Source: Nitratiruptor sp.
GTDB taxonomy: Bacteria > Campylobacterota > Campylobacteria > Campylobacterales > Nitratiruptoraceae
Direction of reading: 5' to 3'
Length of the DNA stretch: 37,871 bases
Assembly: GCA_015494535.1 (NCBI GenBank)
Contig: WGBC01000109.1
Location: 1-37,871, forward strand
A program made the translations under genes and the position numbers. A model generated the notes under the pieces. That model saw only the letters and a list, made by a program, of their open reading frames with translations, was not told where the DNA came from and ran no database searches. This document shows, piece after piece, positions 1-8,388 of the stretch (the first letter of the stretch is position 1; the number at the start of each line of letters is the position of its first letter).

Positions 1-132
1 TTTAGCATGAGTTTTCCAAAGGCTTTTTATAGTGCAAAGCTTAAGCGTGATATTAAAATTTTAAAAGAGCAAAGGCTTTGCATAGGCAAAGCCTTGAGCG
101 AAATAGAGGCTAAAAAGTGCCTAAATTTTTAG
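1..132 (+). CDS. 3' end of an unrecognised protein (partial)
   Basis: The first 43 codons of frame 1 are open and end at TAG 130-132, so this is the C-terminal tail of a plus-strand gene that starts outside the window. The tail is Lys-rich and looks helical (residues around AKLKRDIKILKEQ). I do not recognise the family. It converges on uvrA and shares 12 bases with its end. Codon use resembles the neighbours, and the tail contains a perfect hairpin (72-95). The reading frame is short, so chance cannot be excluded, but 43 open codons running in from the edge and stopping at the uvrA terminus fit a real gene end. Confidence 0.5.
   Translation, partial: FSMSFPKAFYSAKLKRDIKILKEQRLCIGKALSEIEAKKCLNF
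72..95 (-). terminator. hairpin downstream of uvrA, possible terminator
   Basis: Positions 72-81 and 86-95 form a perfect 10-bp inverted repeat (AAGGCTTTGC / GCAAAGCCTT) with a 4-base loop. It lies 26 bases past the uvrA stop, inside the coding end of the convergent gene. On the minus strand it is followed by an interrupted T-rich stretch (TGCTCTTTTAAAATTTT). That is weaker than a textbook U-tract, so terminator is likely but not certain. On the plus strand no T-run follows. Confidence 0.45.
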
Positions 133-2928
133 CTCTTTTGCCAAAAATTTGGCAGTGTAACTTCTATCGCTATACTTTTGTGCCAGCTTCTCTGGCGTAC
201 CGGTAGCGACCACCTGCCCGCCTTTGCTTCCACCCTCTGGCCCCATGTCGATAATGTAGTCGGCATTTTTTATCACATCTAGATTGTGTTCAATCACAAT
301 TACACTATTGCCAAGATCTACTAATGAATGCAGCACCTTTACCAGCCTATCCACATCCGCAAAATGTAGTCCCGTCGTTGGCTCATCAAGAATATAGAGT
401 GTTTTGCCTGTATCTTTTCGGCTCAGCTCTTTTGCTAGCTTGATACGCTGCGCCTCCCCGCCGCTCAGAGTCACGGCATTTTGCCCCAAAGTGATGTAGC
501 CAAGACCCACATCCTGGAGGGTTTTGAGTTTTCGCTCAATTTTTGGAATAGCTTTGAAAAACTCTAGCGCCTCATCCACGCTCATAGCCAACACTTGTGC
601 GATATTCTTGCCTTTATACTTCACTTCCAGAGTCTGTTCGTTATAGCGTGTTCCCTTACATGCATCACACTTAATCATAATATCAGGCAAAAAGTGCATC
701 TCAATCTTTATCTCACCCTCGCCTTTGCACTTCTCGCATCTGCCTCCCGGCACGTTGAAGCTAAATCTCCCTGGGCCAAAGCCCCTTAGCTGCGCCTCTT
801 TTGTTTTGGCAAAAAGGCTTCTTATCTCATCCATCACGCCCGTATAAGTAGCTGGGTTGCTCCTTGGGGTCCTGCCTATTGGGCTTTGATCCAGATAGAT
901 CACTTTATCAAGCTTATCCAGCCCCTCAATCGTAACGCCCGCAATCTTTTTGACTTTTTTAGCGTGATTGAGCGCCTCTTTGGCAACCGGCAAGAGAGTT
1001 TGCAGCACAAGGGAGCTTTTGCCGCTGCCGCTCACTCCTGTAACCGCTACGAAGTTGTTGAGCGGGAACGAGACTGAAAGGTTTTTGATATTGTTGATGG
1101 TGACGTTGCTTACTTTCAACCACTCGTTTTGGGGGCGTCTATGAAAATACTCGATTTTCTTCTCGCCTTTGAGATATTTGGCAGTGAGGGTGTCACTTTT
1201 TTTGAGCTCTTCTACGCTGCCGGCAAACACCACCTCTCCCCCATATTTGCCAGCCCCAGGACCAATGTCTATCACAAAATCGCTCGCTTCTATCGTCTCT
1301 TTGTCGTGTTCCACCACGATAACCGTATTGCCCTTTTTTTGCAAATTTTTGAGGGTTCGAATGAGCTTGAGGGTGTCTCTTTCATGCAGACCGATACTTG
1401 GCTCATCCAATACATACATCACGCCCGTAAGGCCGCTGCCAATCTGGCTTGCGATCCTAATCCTTTGCGACTCTCCTCCGCTGATAGTCCTCGCATCTCT
1501 GCCTAAAGTCAGGTATCCAAGCCCCACATCCACGAGGAAAAAAAGCCGCTCTTTTATCTCTTTAAGAATCGGCTCAGCTATCTTTCTTCGCTGCTGTGTA
1601 AGATAGGCGAAATTCTTTTCCTCTGCAAAGAAGCTATAGGCCTCCTCTATTGGCATATCCAATATCTCGCCAATGCCTTTGCCAGCAACCTTGACCGCTA
1701 GGCTTTGGGGTTTGAGGCGATGCCCTTTGCACGTTGGGCACACCTTCTCACTCATATACTCACTCAGTTCCTTTTCATCCTTGAACATATCGTACGCTAT
1801 CTTGATGACGCCCGGCCAGATACGCGTAAGCCTATGGCTTTTCCATTGAAACGTAACGGCTCCAGGGGCGCCATAGAGAATCGCTTTTTTGTGGTGCTCT
1901 GGGAGGTTTTCGTAAGGAGCATCTATATCGATACCCTCCTCTTGGCAAAAGGCTTTGAGAAACGAAAAGTAGTAGCTTTTGTTGTAGCCATAAAGAATCT
2001 TGATAGCACCTTTTGCAATGCTTTTGTGCTCATCGATGATTTTGACTAGATCCAAAGTGTAGCGAATGCCAAGTCCATCGCACTCCTCGCATGCTCCTTT
2101 TGGAGAATTGAACGAAAAGCTTAGAGGCTCCAACGGCTCAAAGCTCACCTTACAATCAAAACAAGCCAAATGCTCGCTATAGTGGTAGTGTGACTTCGCA
2201 CCTACTTCATCGGCATTGATGATATCTATCTCCACCTCGCCATAGCTTAGATGCAAAGCTTTTTCTATGTCATCGGCTATGCGCGATCTATTCTCCTCCT
2301 TTATCACAAGCCTATCGATAACGGCTTTGATGGTGTGTTTTTTGGTTTTGGATAGCTCGATCTCCTCATCCAAGCGCACCATCACTCCATCTATCATAGC
2401 CCTTACGTACCCTTTTTGGCGCAAGGATTCTATGAGATCGTTAAAGCTTCCCTTCTTCTCTTTGATAAGTGGGGCCAAAATGATGGCTTTGCTACCTATT
2501 GGAAGCTTTAACACCTCATTAATTATATCTTGCGGCGTCATGTGCGAAATCTCTTTGCCGCACATATGGCAGTGTTGATTGCCAACCCTTGCATAAAGCA
2601 AACGCAAATAGTCATAGATCTCCGTCACCGTCCCAACGGTACTTCTTGGGTTTTTGCTAGTAGTCTTTTGCTCAATGGCAATAGCGGGTGTGAGTCCCTC
2701 TATCTTATCCACATCGGGCTTATCTAACCTATCGAGAAACTGCCTTGCATAGCTTGAGAGTGACTCAATATAGCGTCTTTGCCCCTCCGCATAGAGCGTA
2801 TCAAAAGCCAAGGTACTCTTACCGCTGCCTGAGAGACCTGTAAAGACGATGAGCTTGTTTTTTGGCAAAGTAAGATCGATGTTTTTGAGATTATGCTGTT
2901 TCGCTCCTATAATCTTGATGCTATCCAA
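121..2928 (-). CDS. uvrA: excinuclease ABC subunit A
   Basis: UvrA is the damage-recognition ATPase of nucleotide excision repair. It works as a dimer and loads UvrB at lesions. The 935-aa length is normal for the family. Visible features are a first Walker A GLSGSGKS at 31-38, a CxxC zinc half-site at 120-123, a first ABC signature ISGGESQR near 483, a second Walker A (GVSGSGKS) near 632, a zinc finger with CxxC pairs near 729 and 754, and a second signature LSGGEAQR near 821. The start is TTG at 2926-2928, directly after the TGA of the upstream permease gene. GTAGGAG in the last codons of that gene supplies the ribosome site, so the two genes are probably translationally coupled. No ATG near the start fits the conserved N-terminus better. 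Confidence 0.97.
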   Translation of the reverse strand: MDSIKIIGAKQHNLKNIDLTLPKNKLIVFTGLSGSGKSTLAFDTLYAEGQRRYIESLSSYARQFLDRLDKPDVDKIEGLTPAIAIEQKTTSKNPRSTVGTVTEIYDYLRLLYARVGNQHCHMCGKEISHMTPQDIINEVLKLPIGSKAIILAPLIKEKKGSFNDLIESLRQKGYVRAMIDGVMVRLDEEIELSKTKKHTIKAVIDRLVIKEENRSRIADDIEKALHLSYGEVEIDIINADEVGAKSHYHYSEHLACFDCKVSFEPLEPLSFSFNSPKGACEECDGLGIRYTLDLVKIIDEHKSIAKGAIKILYGYNKSYYFSFLKAFCQEEGIDIDAPYENLPEHHKKAILYGAPGAVTFQWKSHRLTRIWPGVIKIAYDMFKDEKELSEYMSEKVCPTCKGHRLKPQSLAVKVAGKGIGEILDMPIEEAYSFFAEEKNFAYLTQQRRKIAEPILKEIKERLFFLVDVGLGYLTLGRDARTISGGESQRIRIASQIGSGLTGVMYVLDEPSIGLHERDTLKLIRTLKNLQKKGNTVIVVEHDKETIEASDFVIDIGPGAGKYGGEVVFAGSVEELKKSDTLTAKYLKGEKKIEYFHRRPQNEWLKVSNVTINNIKNLSVSFPLNNFVAVTGVSGSGKSSLVLQTLLPVAKEALNHAKKVKKIAGVTIEGLDKLDKVIYLDQSPIGRTPRSNPATYTGVMDEIRSLFAKTKEAQLRGFGPGRFSFNVPGGRCEKCKGEGEIKIEMHFLPDIMIKCDACKGTRYNEQTLEVKYKGKNIAQVLAMSVDEALEFFKAIPKIERKLKTLQDVGLGYITLGQNAVTLSGGEAQRIKLAKELSRKDTGKTLYILDEPTTGLHFADVDRLVKVLHSLVDLGNSVIVIEHNLDVIKNADYIIDMGPEGGSKGGQVVATGTPEKLAQKYSDRSYTAKFLAKELKI

Positions 2929-3663
2929 TCACACTCCTACAAATATTTTTTTTACAACCAATAGCATAATAATCGCGTAAATTACAATAAGCGCCTTTTT
3001 GAACCGCTTAGCATCGGTTTTATGTGCCAATTTTATACCAAAATAGACGCCAATAAGCGAACTGGCTCCCACCAAAAAGCCATGCAGATAGTCTATATGT
3101 CCAAAAAGGCTCAGACTCACAAAACCGCTTATGGAAGAAAAAATCACGAAAAAGAGCCCCATAGAGGCAGCTTTTTTGATATCAAGATGAAAAAAACCCA
3201 CCAAAATGGGCGTAACCAATATACTGCCACCAACCCCAATACTAATAGCAAAAAGCCCGATACCAACGCCCACCAAAAATATGAGTGGCGTCGGGATATC
3301 TTTGGACTCGCCTGGCGTATGGGGCGCTTTGAAAAAGCGATACATCGCAAACGCCACAAAGCCTAAAAACATCCACTCAAGCACGCGGCTAGGCACAATG
3401 CTTACAAAGTAGCCGCTGCCTAAGGCTCCCAAAAAGCCTCCAATGCCAAGAGCAAGCCCCTCATGGATTTTGAAGATGTTTTTCTTGAAATTGAGGTATG
3501 ATCCAAAAAGGGAGCTAAAAACCATCTGCGTCACCGAAATCCCAACGGCCTCTTTGATATCGAAACCAAGATAAAGAAGTATCGGCACCAAAATCGTGCC
3601 TCCCCCAATGCCAAAAAAGCCAGAGAGCAGACCAACCGCTATACCGACTATAACAAGCTCCAT
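2929..3663 (-). CDS. TauE/SafE family membrane permease (anion exporter)
   Basis: This 244-aa protein is almost wholly hydrophobic, with about eight predicted membrane helices in two related halves. Each half has the Gly-rich family motif: GFFGIGGGTILVP in the first helix and SIGVGGSILVTP near residues 140-160. TauE/SafE (DUF81) proteins export sulfite, sulfoacetate or related organosulfur anions across the inner membrane. The real substrate cannot be read from the sequence. The gene heads a two-gene transcript with uvrA (stop and start codons adjacent) and is divergent from the FliO-like gene, with a -10 box 21 bases before its ATG. No sulfur-metabolism neighbour is present to narrow the role. 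Confidence 0.85.
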   Translation of the reverse strand: MELVIVGIAVGLLSGFFGIGGGTILVPILLYLGFDIKEAVGISVTQMVFSSLFGSYLNFKKNIFKIHEGLALGIGGFLGALGSGYFVSIVPSRVLEWMFLGFVAFAMYRFFKAPHTPGESKDIPTPLIFLVGVGIGLFAISIGVGGSILVTPILVGFFHLDIKKAASMGLFFVIFSSISGFVSLSLFGHIDYLHGFLVGASSLIGVYFGIKLAHKTDAKRFKKALIVIYAIIMLLVVKKIFVGV

Positions 3664-3683
3664 CCAAGACCTTTTTTGATGCG

Positions 3684-3689
3684 ATTATA
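3684..3689 (-). promoter_or_regulatory. -10 box of the permease-uvrA unit
   Basis: TATAAT lies on the minus strand about 15 bases before the expected start of a short leader. AT-rich sequence lies upstream and no clear TTGACA -35 is present, as is usual for Campylobacterota housekeeping promoters. Confidence 0.5.
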
Positions 3690-3731
3690 CTACAAAACGA
3701 AAGATTTATTATGAATTTATGAAATAACAAT

Positions 3732-3737
3732 TATAAT
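3732..3737 (+). promoter_or_regulatory. -10 box of the FliO-like gene
   Basis: A perfect TATAAT lies 31 bases before the TTG start at 3769. A strong ribosome site GGGAGG sits at 3757-3762, six bases before that start. The sequence between the two divergent genes is very AT-rich. Confidence 0.5.
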
Positions 3738-3768
3738 TATGCATTAGATAATAACAGGGAGGCACCCT

Positions 3769-4548
3769 TTGAGAAAAATCTTTCTACTGATCTTTGCAAT
3801 CCAGCTTTTCGCCACAATGATCCTCAACCTCAATGTCAAAGAACAAAAAGAGAGCGTGGATCTTTTCATCAATTTCGATATCCCTTACGAGGGTAAAATA
3901 GCGCAAAAAATTGAAAAAGATAAAATAGTTCTTTTTTTAAAAGATGTTAAGATTTTAGCAAGCTGGAGCAAAAAACTGCACAACCCTTTTATCTATCAGA
4001 TAGATGTCACACCTGCAACAAAAGGCACTCAAATCATCATCTACACCGTCAAGAAACTGGAAATTAGAGCGGCTAGATCAAAAGATGGCTTCAGCCTCAA
4101 ACTCAGCTTCAAGCCCGCCATACAAGCGAATATCGCCAAAACCGCTAGCAGCTTCGATTACACGAAGATTATCTATTGGGTGGTAGGATTCATCGCAGCC
4201 GCAATGCTGCTTTTGCTGCTGCTCAAACTCTTCGCCAAACCGAAACCAAAACGCACTAAAAAGATAGTGGTAGAACAAAGTCCTAAAGAAGATTTTCACA
4301 TAAAATTCGAAAAGCCTTTAGACGAGCACAACAAGATCGCACTCATTTCGTTTCATGGCATAGACTATCTGGTGATTATAGGCATCAACAATATATTACT
4401 TGGCAAATTCAAAAATGGAGAGATTGAAACGCACGAGGATTTCGAAAGAGCAATAGACATGCATAATGTCAAAACCGAAAACAAAGAAGAAGAGCACATT
4501 TTCACTACAATTGAAGAATACAAGAAAAAAGCGAGCGGCGAGATCTAA
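3769..4548 (+). CDS. single-pass membrane protein, candidate flagellar FliO
   Basis: The 259-aa protein has an N-terminal signal sequence (hydrophobic to about residue 20), a beta-rich periplasmic region to about 125, one strong membrane helix at about 134-158, a basic stop-transfer stretch (KPKPKRTKK) and a small cytoplasmic domain. The motif DYLVIIGINNILLG near 200-213 resembles the beta-hairpin of FliO ('gk.lllGvt'). FliO helps assemble the FliPQR core of the flagellar export gate. Helicobacter FliO is known to carry an extra N-terminal periplasmic region, which fits this layout. The periplasmic part has an AMIN-like look (alternating hydrophobic strands, RAARSKDGFSLKLSF). The start is TTG, chosen because GGGAGG precedes it by six bases. 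It stands alone, convergent with dusB and sharing four bases. The FliO call is inference; an unrelated AMIN-domain protein is the alternative. Confidence 0.5.
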   Translation: MRKIFLLIFAIQLFATMILNLNVKEQKESVDLFINFDIPYEGKIAQKIEKDKIVLFLKDVKILASWSKKLHNPFIYQIDVTPATKGTQIIIYTVKKLEIRAARSKDGFSLKLSFKPAIQANIAKTASSFDYTKIIYWVVGFIAAAMLLLLLLKLFAKPKPKRTKKIVVEQSPKEDFHIKFEKPLDEHNKIALISFHGIDYLVIIGINNILLGKFKNGEIETHEDFERAIDMHNVKTENKEEEHIFTTIEEYKKKASGEI

Positions 4549-5486
4549 GCGGCAAGTGGAGCGAAAAACTCCTCAATGAGCTGAAGCATCTCCTCTTTTT
4601 GCGTGACGTTGTTTATCTTTTCTCTAAATTGCGAAGCATTCGGGTAGCCTTTTGAGTAGGTATGCAGGTGCTTGCGAAAGAGCACGACTCCATACTCTCC
4701 ATAAAACTCTACCATCTGCAAAAAATGCTCTTTGATGATGGCGAGCTTCGTCTCTTCATCCACAAACTCTTGCGCGTTTTTGAGCTGATAGAAGATCCAA
4801 GGCTTGCCAACAGCCCCACGCCCTATCATGACCCCATCCGCTTTTGTATAAGCCAAAACCTCTTGAGCCTTTTCGAAACTGGTGATATCTCCATTGGCAA
4901 TCACGGGAATAGAGACTGCGCTCTTTGCCTCCTTGATGGCTTCGTAATCAACAGGGGCCTTGAATCCCCCGCTTCGTGTGCGCCCATGGATGGTGATGAA
5001 GTCCGCGCCAGCCTCTTGGGCGGCTTTGGCGATATTTACCGCTATATTTTCCTCAAAACCGATGCGCACCTTCACTGAAGTGTAAGTTTTATTGGAGTGG
5101 CGCTTGATTGTCTCGATGATTCTTTTGAATTTATCCAAATCTTTCAAAAGTGCACTGCCCGCTCCTTGTTTGATTATCTTTGGCACGGGGCAGCCGCTAT
5201 TAAGATCGATTCCGTCGATTCCTTCTATTGCATTGAGCTTTTGCACCGCTTTTTTGACTACCTCTTCGTCACTGCCTGCAATCTGCACAAAATATGGATC
5301 TTCAAAAGGAGATTTTTCGATCATCTTCAAACTCTTCGCACTTTCATACACCAAGGCATTGGAGCTAATCATCTCGCTGATAGTGAGATCGGCTCCAAAT
5401 TTTTTGACCACGCTCCTAAAAGGTAGATCGGTATAGCCAGCCAGCGGCGCTAGGACAAAGAGCGGCTTTGAGAAATCCAGTTTCAT
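4545..5486 (-). CDS. dusB: tRNA-dihydrouridine synthase (DusB-like)
   Basis: This FMN-dependent enzyme reduces specific uridines in the tRNA D-loop to dihydrouridine. It is a 313-aa TIM barrel with the family hallmarks APLAGYTDLPFR at 13-24, SEMISSNAL at 37-45, catalytic Cys99 in NSGCP, the FMN-phosphate region ITIHGRTR, and MIGRGAVGKPWIF near the end of the barrel. The length matches DusB. The ATG overlaps the stop of the upstream two-TM gene by four bases (ATGA), so it is the last gene of that minus-strand operon. Its TAG and the TAA of the convergent gene share CTAA at 4545-4548. Which of the Dus specificities it has cannot be settled here. Confidence 0.93.
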   Translation of the reverse strand: MKLDFSKPLFVLAPLAGYTDLPFRSVVKKFGADLTISEMISSNALVYESAKSLKMIEKSPFEDPYFVQIAGSDEEVVKKAVQKLNAIEGIDGIDLNSGCPVPKIIKQGAGSALLKDLDKFKRIIETIKRHSNKTYTSVKVRIGFEENIAVNIAKAAQEAGADFITIHGRTRSGGFKAPVDYEAIKEAKSAVSIPVIANGDITSFEKAQEVLAYTKADGVMIGRGAVGKPWIFYQLKNAQEFVDEETKLAIIKEHFLQMVEFYGEYGVVLFRKHLHTYSKGYPNASQFREKINNVTQKEEMLQLIEEFFAPLAA

Positions 5487-6490
5487 TGCGCAAACATCTC
5501 CAATGGATAATTTTTACCACAATCTTTGAGCTCTAGATAAGCTTTGTAGTTGAGAAGCTCCTCTTCGTTGGTGGTTTCTAGATACTCTTTTGCCTTGTCG
5601 ATCATTTCAAGATCCAGTAACGTATAGACGTAAGCACCTTCGCTTCTTTCGTCTTTATCTTTGAGATGTTCGAAAAGCTTGAGCCTCTCATCTGGCGCCA
5701 AAACTTCCTTGCACGCTTTTGCAAGGCGAAGATAGTTCTTTTCGCACATTTTCATCTGCGACTCTTGCAAGATATAGAGAATGTCTTGGTAGTGCAGCTG
5801 CGCTTCTTGATCTTTGTAGTACGCAATCAGTTTCAACAACGTCTCGAAATCGAAAATCTTGGCATACTCTTTGATCTTGGACATGTCGCTAAAGCCGATA
5901 TAGACTTCCAGTGCTTTCTGGCATAGCTCGTTGGGGTATTCGGAGCAGTTTTTCAAAATCACACCGCTGAAGGTGGGCTCGTTTTTGAGCCTGTTTTCGT
6001 AGTTTTGTACCAAAATCGGATTTTTGGGCGAGAGCGTGAAACCCTCGATCTCCACATAGATGCCGTTAGTGATGTCTTTGAGATACTCCAGCGGCTTTTT
6101 AAGGCGATTATCCGTGATATCTATCTTGAAATCTTGCGGGATGATGTGGGATTTGTCACTCACTCTTCCCAAATTCTTGGCTTCGGTAGTCTTATATTGG
6201 TGCGTTTTTGGCTCTCTCAAAATCGCCTGGGCAAAAGATTTGATGAGCGTCTCATAATCTTTCTTGTAGCGTTTGAGCACCATGAAATTGATAAAAGAGT
6301 AGTATGACATATGGAAAAAGGATGCCAAAAACATGATAGCCATGGGAATGACAATCCATATAGCCACTGGTAGCGTCACTGGCACGCCAAAAATCTCGAA
6401 TGTATAGACCCTATCTATCTGTGAATAGACAAATCCCCCCAATGCCACCATCAAAAGTAGGCTAAAGAATATATACCTTTTAATTCTCAT
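5483..6490 (-). CDS. two-TM membrane-anchored protein of unknown function
   Basis: I do not recognise a named family. The 335 residues begin with two membrane helices at about 6-23 and 38-60, separated by a short loop. A long soluble part of about 270 residues follows, rich in charged helices and probably cytoplasmic. Its second half (about 200-325) has helical pairs of the TPR-like kind (for example YLRLAKACKEVLAPDERLKLFEHL and AYVYTLLDLEMIDKAKEYLE). This resembles the topology of HemY or LapB-type scaffolds but without clear sequence identity. The gene sits 8 bases after rlmH and overlaps dusB by four bases. As I recall, a membrane protein also sits in this spot in Campylobacter. The link to RNA modification is positional only. 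Confidence 0.75.
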   Translation of the reverse strand: MRIKRYIFFSLLLMVALGGFVYSQIDRVYTFEIFGVPVTLPVAIWIVIPMAIMFLASFFHMSYYSFINFMVLKRYKKDYETLIKSFAQAILREPKTHQYKTTEAKNLGRVSDKSHIIPQDFKIDITDNRLKKPLEYLKDITNGIYVEIEGFTLSPKNPILVQNYENRLKNEPTFSGVILKNCSEYPNELCQKALEVYIGFSDMSKIKEYAKIFDFETLLKLIAYYKDQEAQLHYQDILYILQESQMKMCEKNYLRLAKACKEVLAPDERLKLFEHLKDKDERSEGAYVYTLLDLEMIDKAKEYLETTNEEELLNYKAYLELKDCGKNYPLEMFAQ

Positions 6491-6498
6491 ATCTGCTC

Positions 6499-6954
6499 CT
6501 ATTTATGGTATGGATGGTTATGCACGATGCTCAAAGCCCTAAAAATCTGCTCCAATAACACGAGCTTGGCTATTTTGTGACTCATGGTCAATGGACTCAG
6601 GCTCAAGCTCATATCGCACTTGCTTACAAACGCTTCTTCAAGCCCATAAGCCCCTCCGATAAAAAAAGCGATAGTCGAGTGCTCCTCGAAAAGTTTCGCA
6701 AAAGCAAAACTATCCATTAATTTTCCACCTGGATCCAACGCAATATTTACGCCATTTTGGATCAAGTGGGGGCTGAGAATCTCACTATAGATATTTTTTG
6801 CTTGCTGCTTTTGGGCTAGATTGATCTTTTTATTAAAGAAATTTTGCATCTTTATAGTAGCATATTTTTTTGTATTTTTCATGAGGTTTTGCGCCACCTC
6901 CTCGTAGCACTTATCATCTTTTTTGCCGATGGAGTTAATAAAGATCCTATGCAT
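6499..6954 (-). CDS. rlmH: 23S rRNA pseudouridine-1915 N3-methyltransferase RlmH
   Basis: RlmH is a small SPOUT methyltransferase that modifies pseudouridine 1915 in helix 69 of 23S rRNA on assembled 70S ribosomes. At 151 aa it is of usual size. The trefoil-knot SAM motifs are visible: LDPGGKLMDSFAFA, FFIGGAYGL, SLSPLTMSHKIAKLVLLEQIFRA and the invariant C-terminal HPYHK. The start codon lies inside the last codons of the ThiE-like gene (8-base overlap), which suggests translational coupling. Confidence 0.95.
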   Translation of the reverse strand: MHRIFINSIGKKDDKCYEEVAQNLMKNTKKYATIKMQNFFNKKINLAQKQQAKNIYSEILSPHLIQNGVNIALDPGGKLMDSFAFAKLFEEHSTIAFFIGGAYGLEEAFVSKCDMSLSLSPLTMSHKIAKLVLLEQIFRALSIVHNHPYHK

Positions 6955-7543
6955 AGCTCAAAGCTTTGATGATAAGATCGGTGCCAATCGCCTTTTTCCA
7001 GATGTTGTCGATCTTATCAAACACCCGTATGCCCCCAATGGCCACTACTTTGTGCTTGGAGACTTTGGCGACTTCTGGCAACCTGTCTGCCAAAATATTT
7101 GTCACATCTTTGGTGCTACTAGCTCTATACGCTCCCAGACCGATATAATCCACATCCAAAGCGTTGGCCCTTTGCACTTCCTCCAGATTATGGGTACTCA
7201 AGCCAACAATACGGGCTTTGGCCACTTTTCTAATCACCTGCAATACTTCGCTCTCGTCAGCCAAGCCAAAAAGATCCATAATTTTGGCCAAATCCTCCTG
7301 ACCTATATGCACCCCATCGCAAAGCCTAGCAAGTGCAATCTCGTCGTTAACGATGAGAATCCCGTCCCAAAGCTCTCGAAGCTTTTTGAGGCGCTCCTTT
7401 TTGGCTTGTAAATCCGCACTCTTGTCTCTATACTGCATGATTTCGCACTCAAAGCGCTTGGCAATAGCTACGAAATCCTCCAAGTCCAAACCGAAGCGAT
7501 CCAGTAATGCTTTGTCACAAAGGGCGTAAATATCCCCTATCAT
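6947..7543 (-). CDS. ThiE/TenI-family thiamine phosphate synthase-like protein
   Basis: The protein is a short TIM barrel (198 aa from the ATG). It carries ThiE motifs: QYRDKS (pyrophosphate and HMP side), IVNDEIALA, DGVHIGQEDL, GLSTHNLEEVQRA, DYIGLGAYRASSTKD and VVAIGGI. ThiE joins HMP-PP to thiazole phosphate to make thiamine phosphate, while TenI relatives act as thiazole tautomerases. The end is abrupt, with AIGTDLIIKALSYA standing where ThiE has its GvAvisai helix, so the specific activity is uncertain. I chose the ATG at 7541-7543, which overlaps the accD TGA (TGATG) with GAGG a few bases upstream; a TTG one codon earlier (7546) is possible. No other thiamine gene is nearby. Confidence 0.8.
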   Translation of the reverse strand: MIGDIYALCDKALLDRFGLDLEDFVAIAKRFECEIMQYRDKSADLQAKKERLKKLRELWDGILIVNDEIALARLCDGVHIGQEDLAKIMDLFGLADESEVLQVIRKVAKARIVGLSTHNLEEVQRANALDVDYIGLGAYRASSTKDVTNILADRLPEVAKVSKHKVVAIGGIRVFDKIDNIWKKAIGTDLIIKALSYA

Positions 7544-8388
7544 CAAGCAGCCTCTTTGCCAAAAAGTTTCAATAAATCTCCAATGGTCTTTTTCATCTGA
7601 GGCCTCTCCACGATCATATCGATAAGACCATGTTCAAGCAAAAACTCGCTTCTTTGAAAGCCCTCTGGCAGATCCGCGCCAATCGTCTGTTTTATGACCC
7701 TTTGGCCTGCAAAACCGATGAGCGCACCAGGCTCAGCCATGATAATATCGCCAATCATAGCAAAAGATGCGCTCACCCCTCCCATGGTAGGATCGGTCAG
7801 CACGGAGATATAGGCAAGCCCCTCATCTGCCAATTTTGCCAAAGCCGCACAAGTCTTGCTCATCTGCATGAGACTGAAGGTGCTCTCTTGCATCCTAGCG
7901 CCCCCGCTCGCACTCACTATCACTAAAGGCTGGCGCTTTTCTATTGCCCGATTGACAGCACGCACGATCTTCTCGCCTTCCACCGAGCCAAGGCTTCCAC
8001 CCATAAAAGCAAAATCGAACACCACTATCTGCGTAGGTACTCCCTCGATCTTGCACTCCCCACTGATGGCTGAGCTTGCCCTGCCTGTCTTTTTTTTGCC
8101 CTCTTCTATACGCTTTTTGTAGCTTTTCTTGTCCACGAATTTCAAAGGATCCACCGGCTCTAACTCCGCGTCATACTCTACGAAACTCTTCTCGTCACAC
8201 AGTATCTCGATGCGCTCTTTCGCTCCAATACGAAAATGGTACCCACATTTTGGACAGACGTTGTAGCGGTTTTGCACCTCTTTATAGTACATCAACGCAT
8301 TACATTTTGGGCATTTAACCCAGTGGCTTGGCTGCTCCGTAGAGCTTGGCTGCGACTTTCTTATCTTGAAAAGATCACTGATTCCCAT
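7543..8388 (-). CDS. accD: acetyl-CoA carboxylase carboxyltransferase subunit beta
   Basis: AccD pairs with AccA to move the carboxyl group from carboxybiotin to acetyl-CoA, the committed step of fatty acid synthesis. The 281-aa protein has the N-terminal zinc ribbon (Cys26, Cys29, Cys45, Cys48) followed by the crotonase-fold carboxyltransferase domain, with the oxyanion and CoA-binding Gly-rich stretches [18 protein letters not shown] and [26 protein letters not shown]. Its start lies inside the end of the phosphatase gene (14-base overlap) and its stop overlaps the ThiE-like start. fabD (fatty acids) and birA (biotinylation of AccB) are elsewhere in the window. Confidence 0.97.
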   Translation of the reverse strand: MGISDLFKIRKSQPSSTEQPSHWVKCPKCNALMYYKEVQNRYNVCPKCGYHFRIGAKERIEILCDEKSFVEYDAELEPVDPLKFVDKKSYKKRIEEGKKKTGRASSAISGECKIEGVPTQIVVFDFAFMGGSLGSVEGEKIVRAVNRAIEKRQPLVIVSASGGARMQESTFSLMQMSKTCAALAKLADEGLAYISVLTDPTMGGVSASFAMIGDIIMAEPGALIGFAGQRVIKQTIGADLPEGFQRSEFLLEHGLIDMIVERPQMKKTIGDLLKLFGKEAA

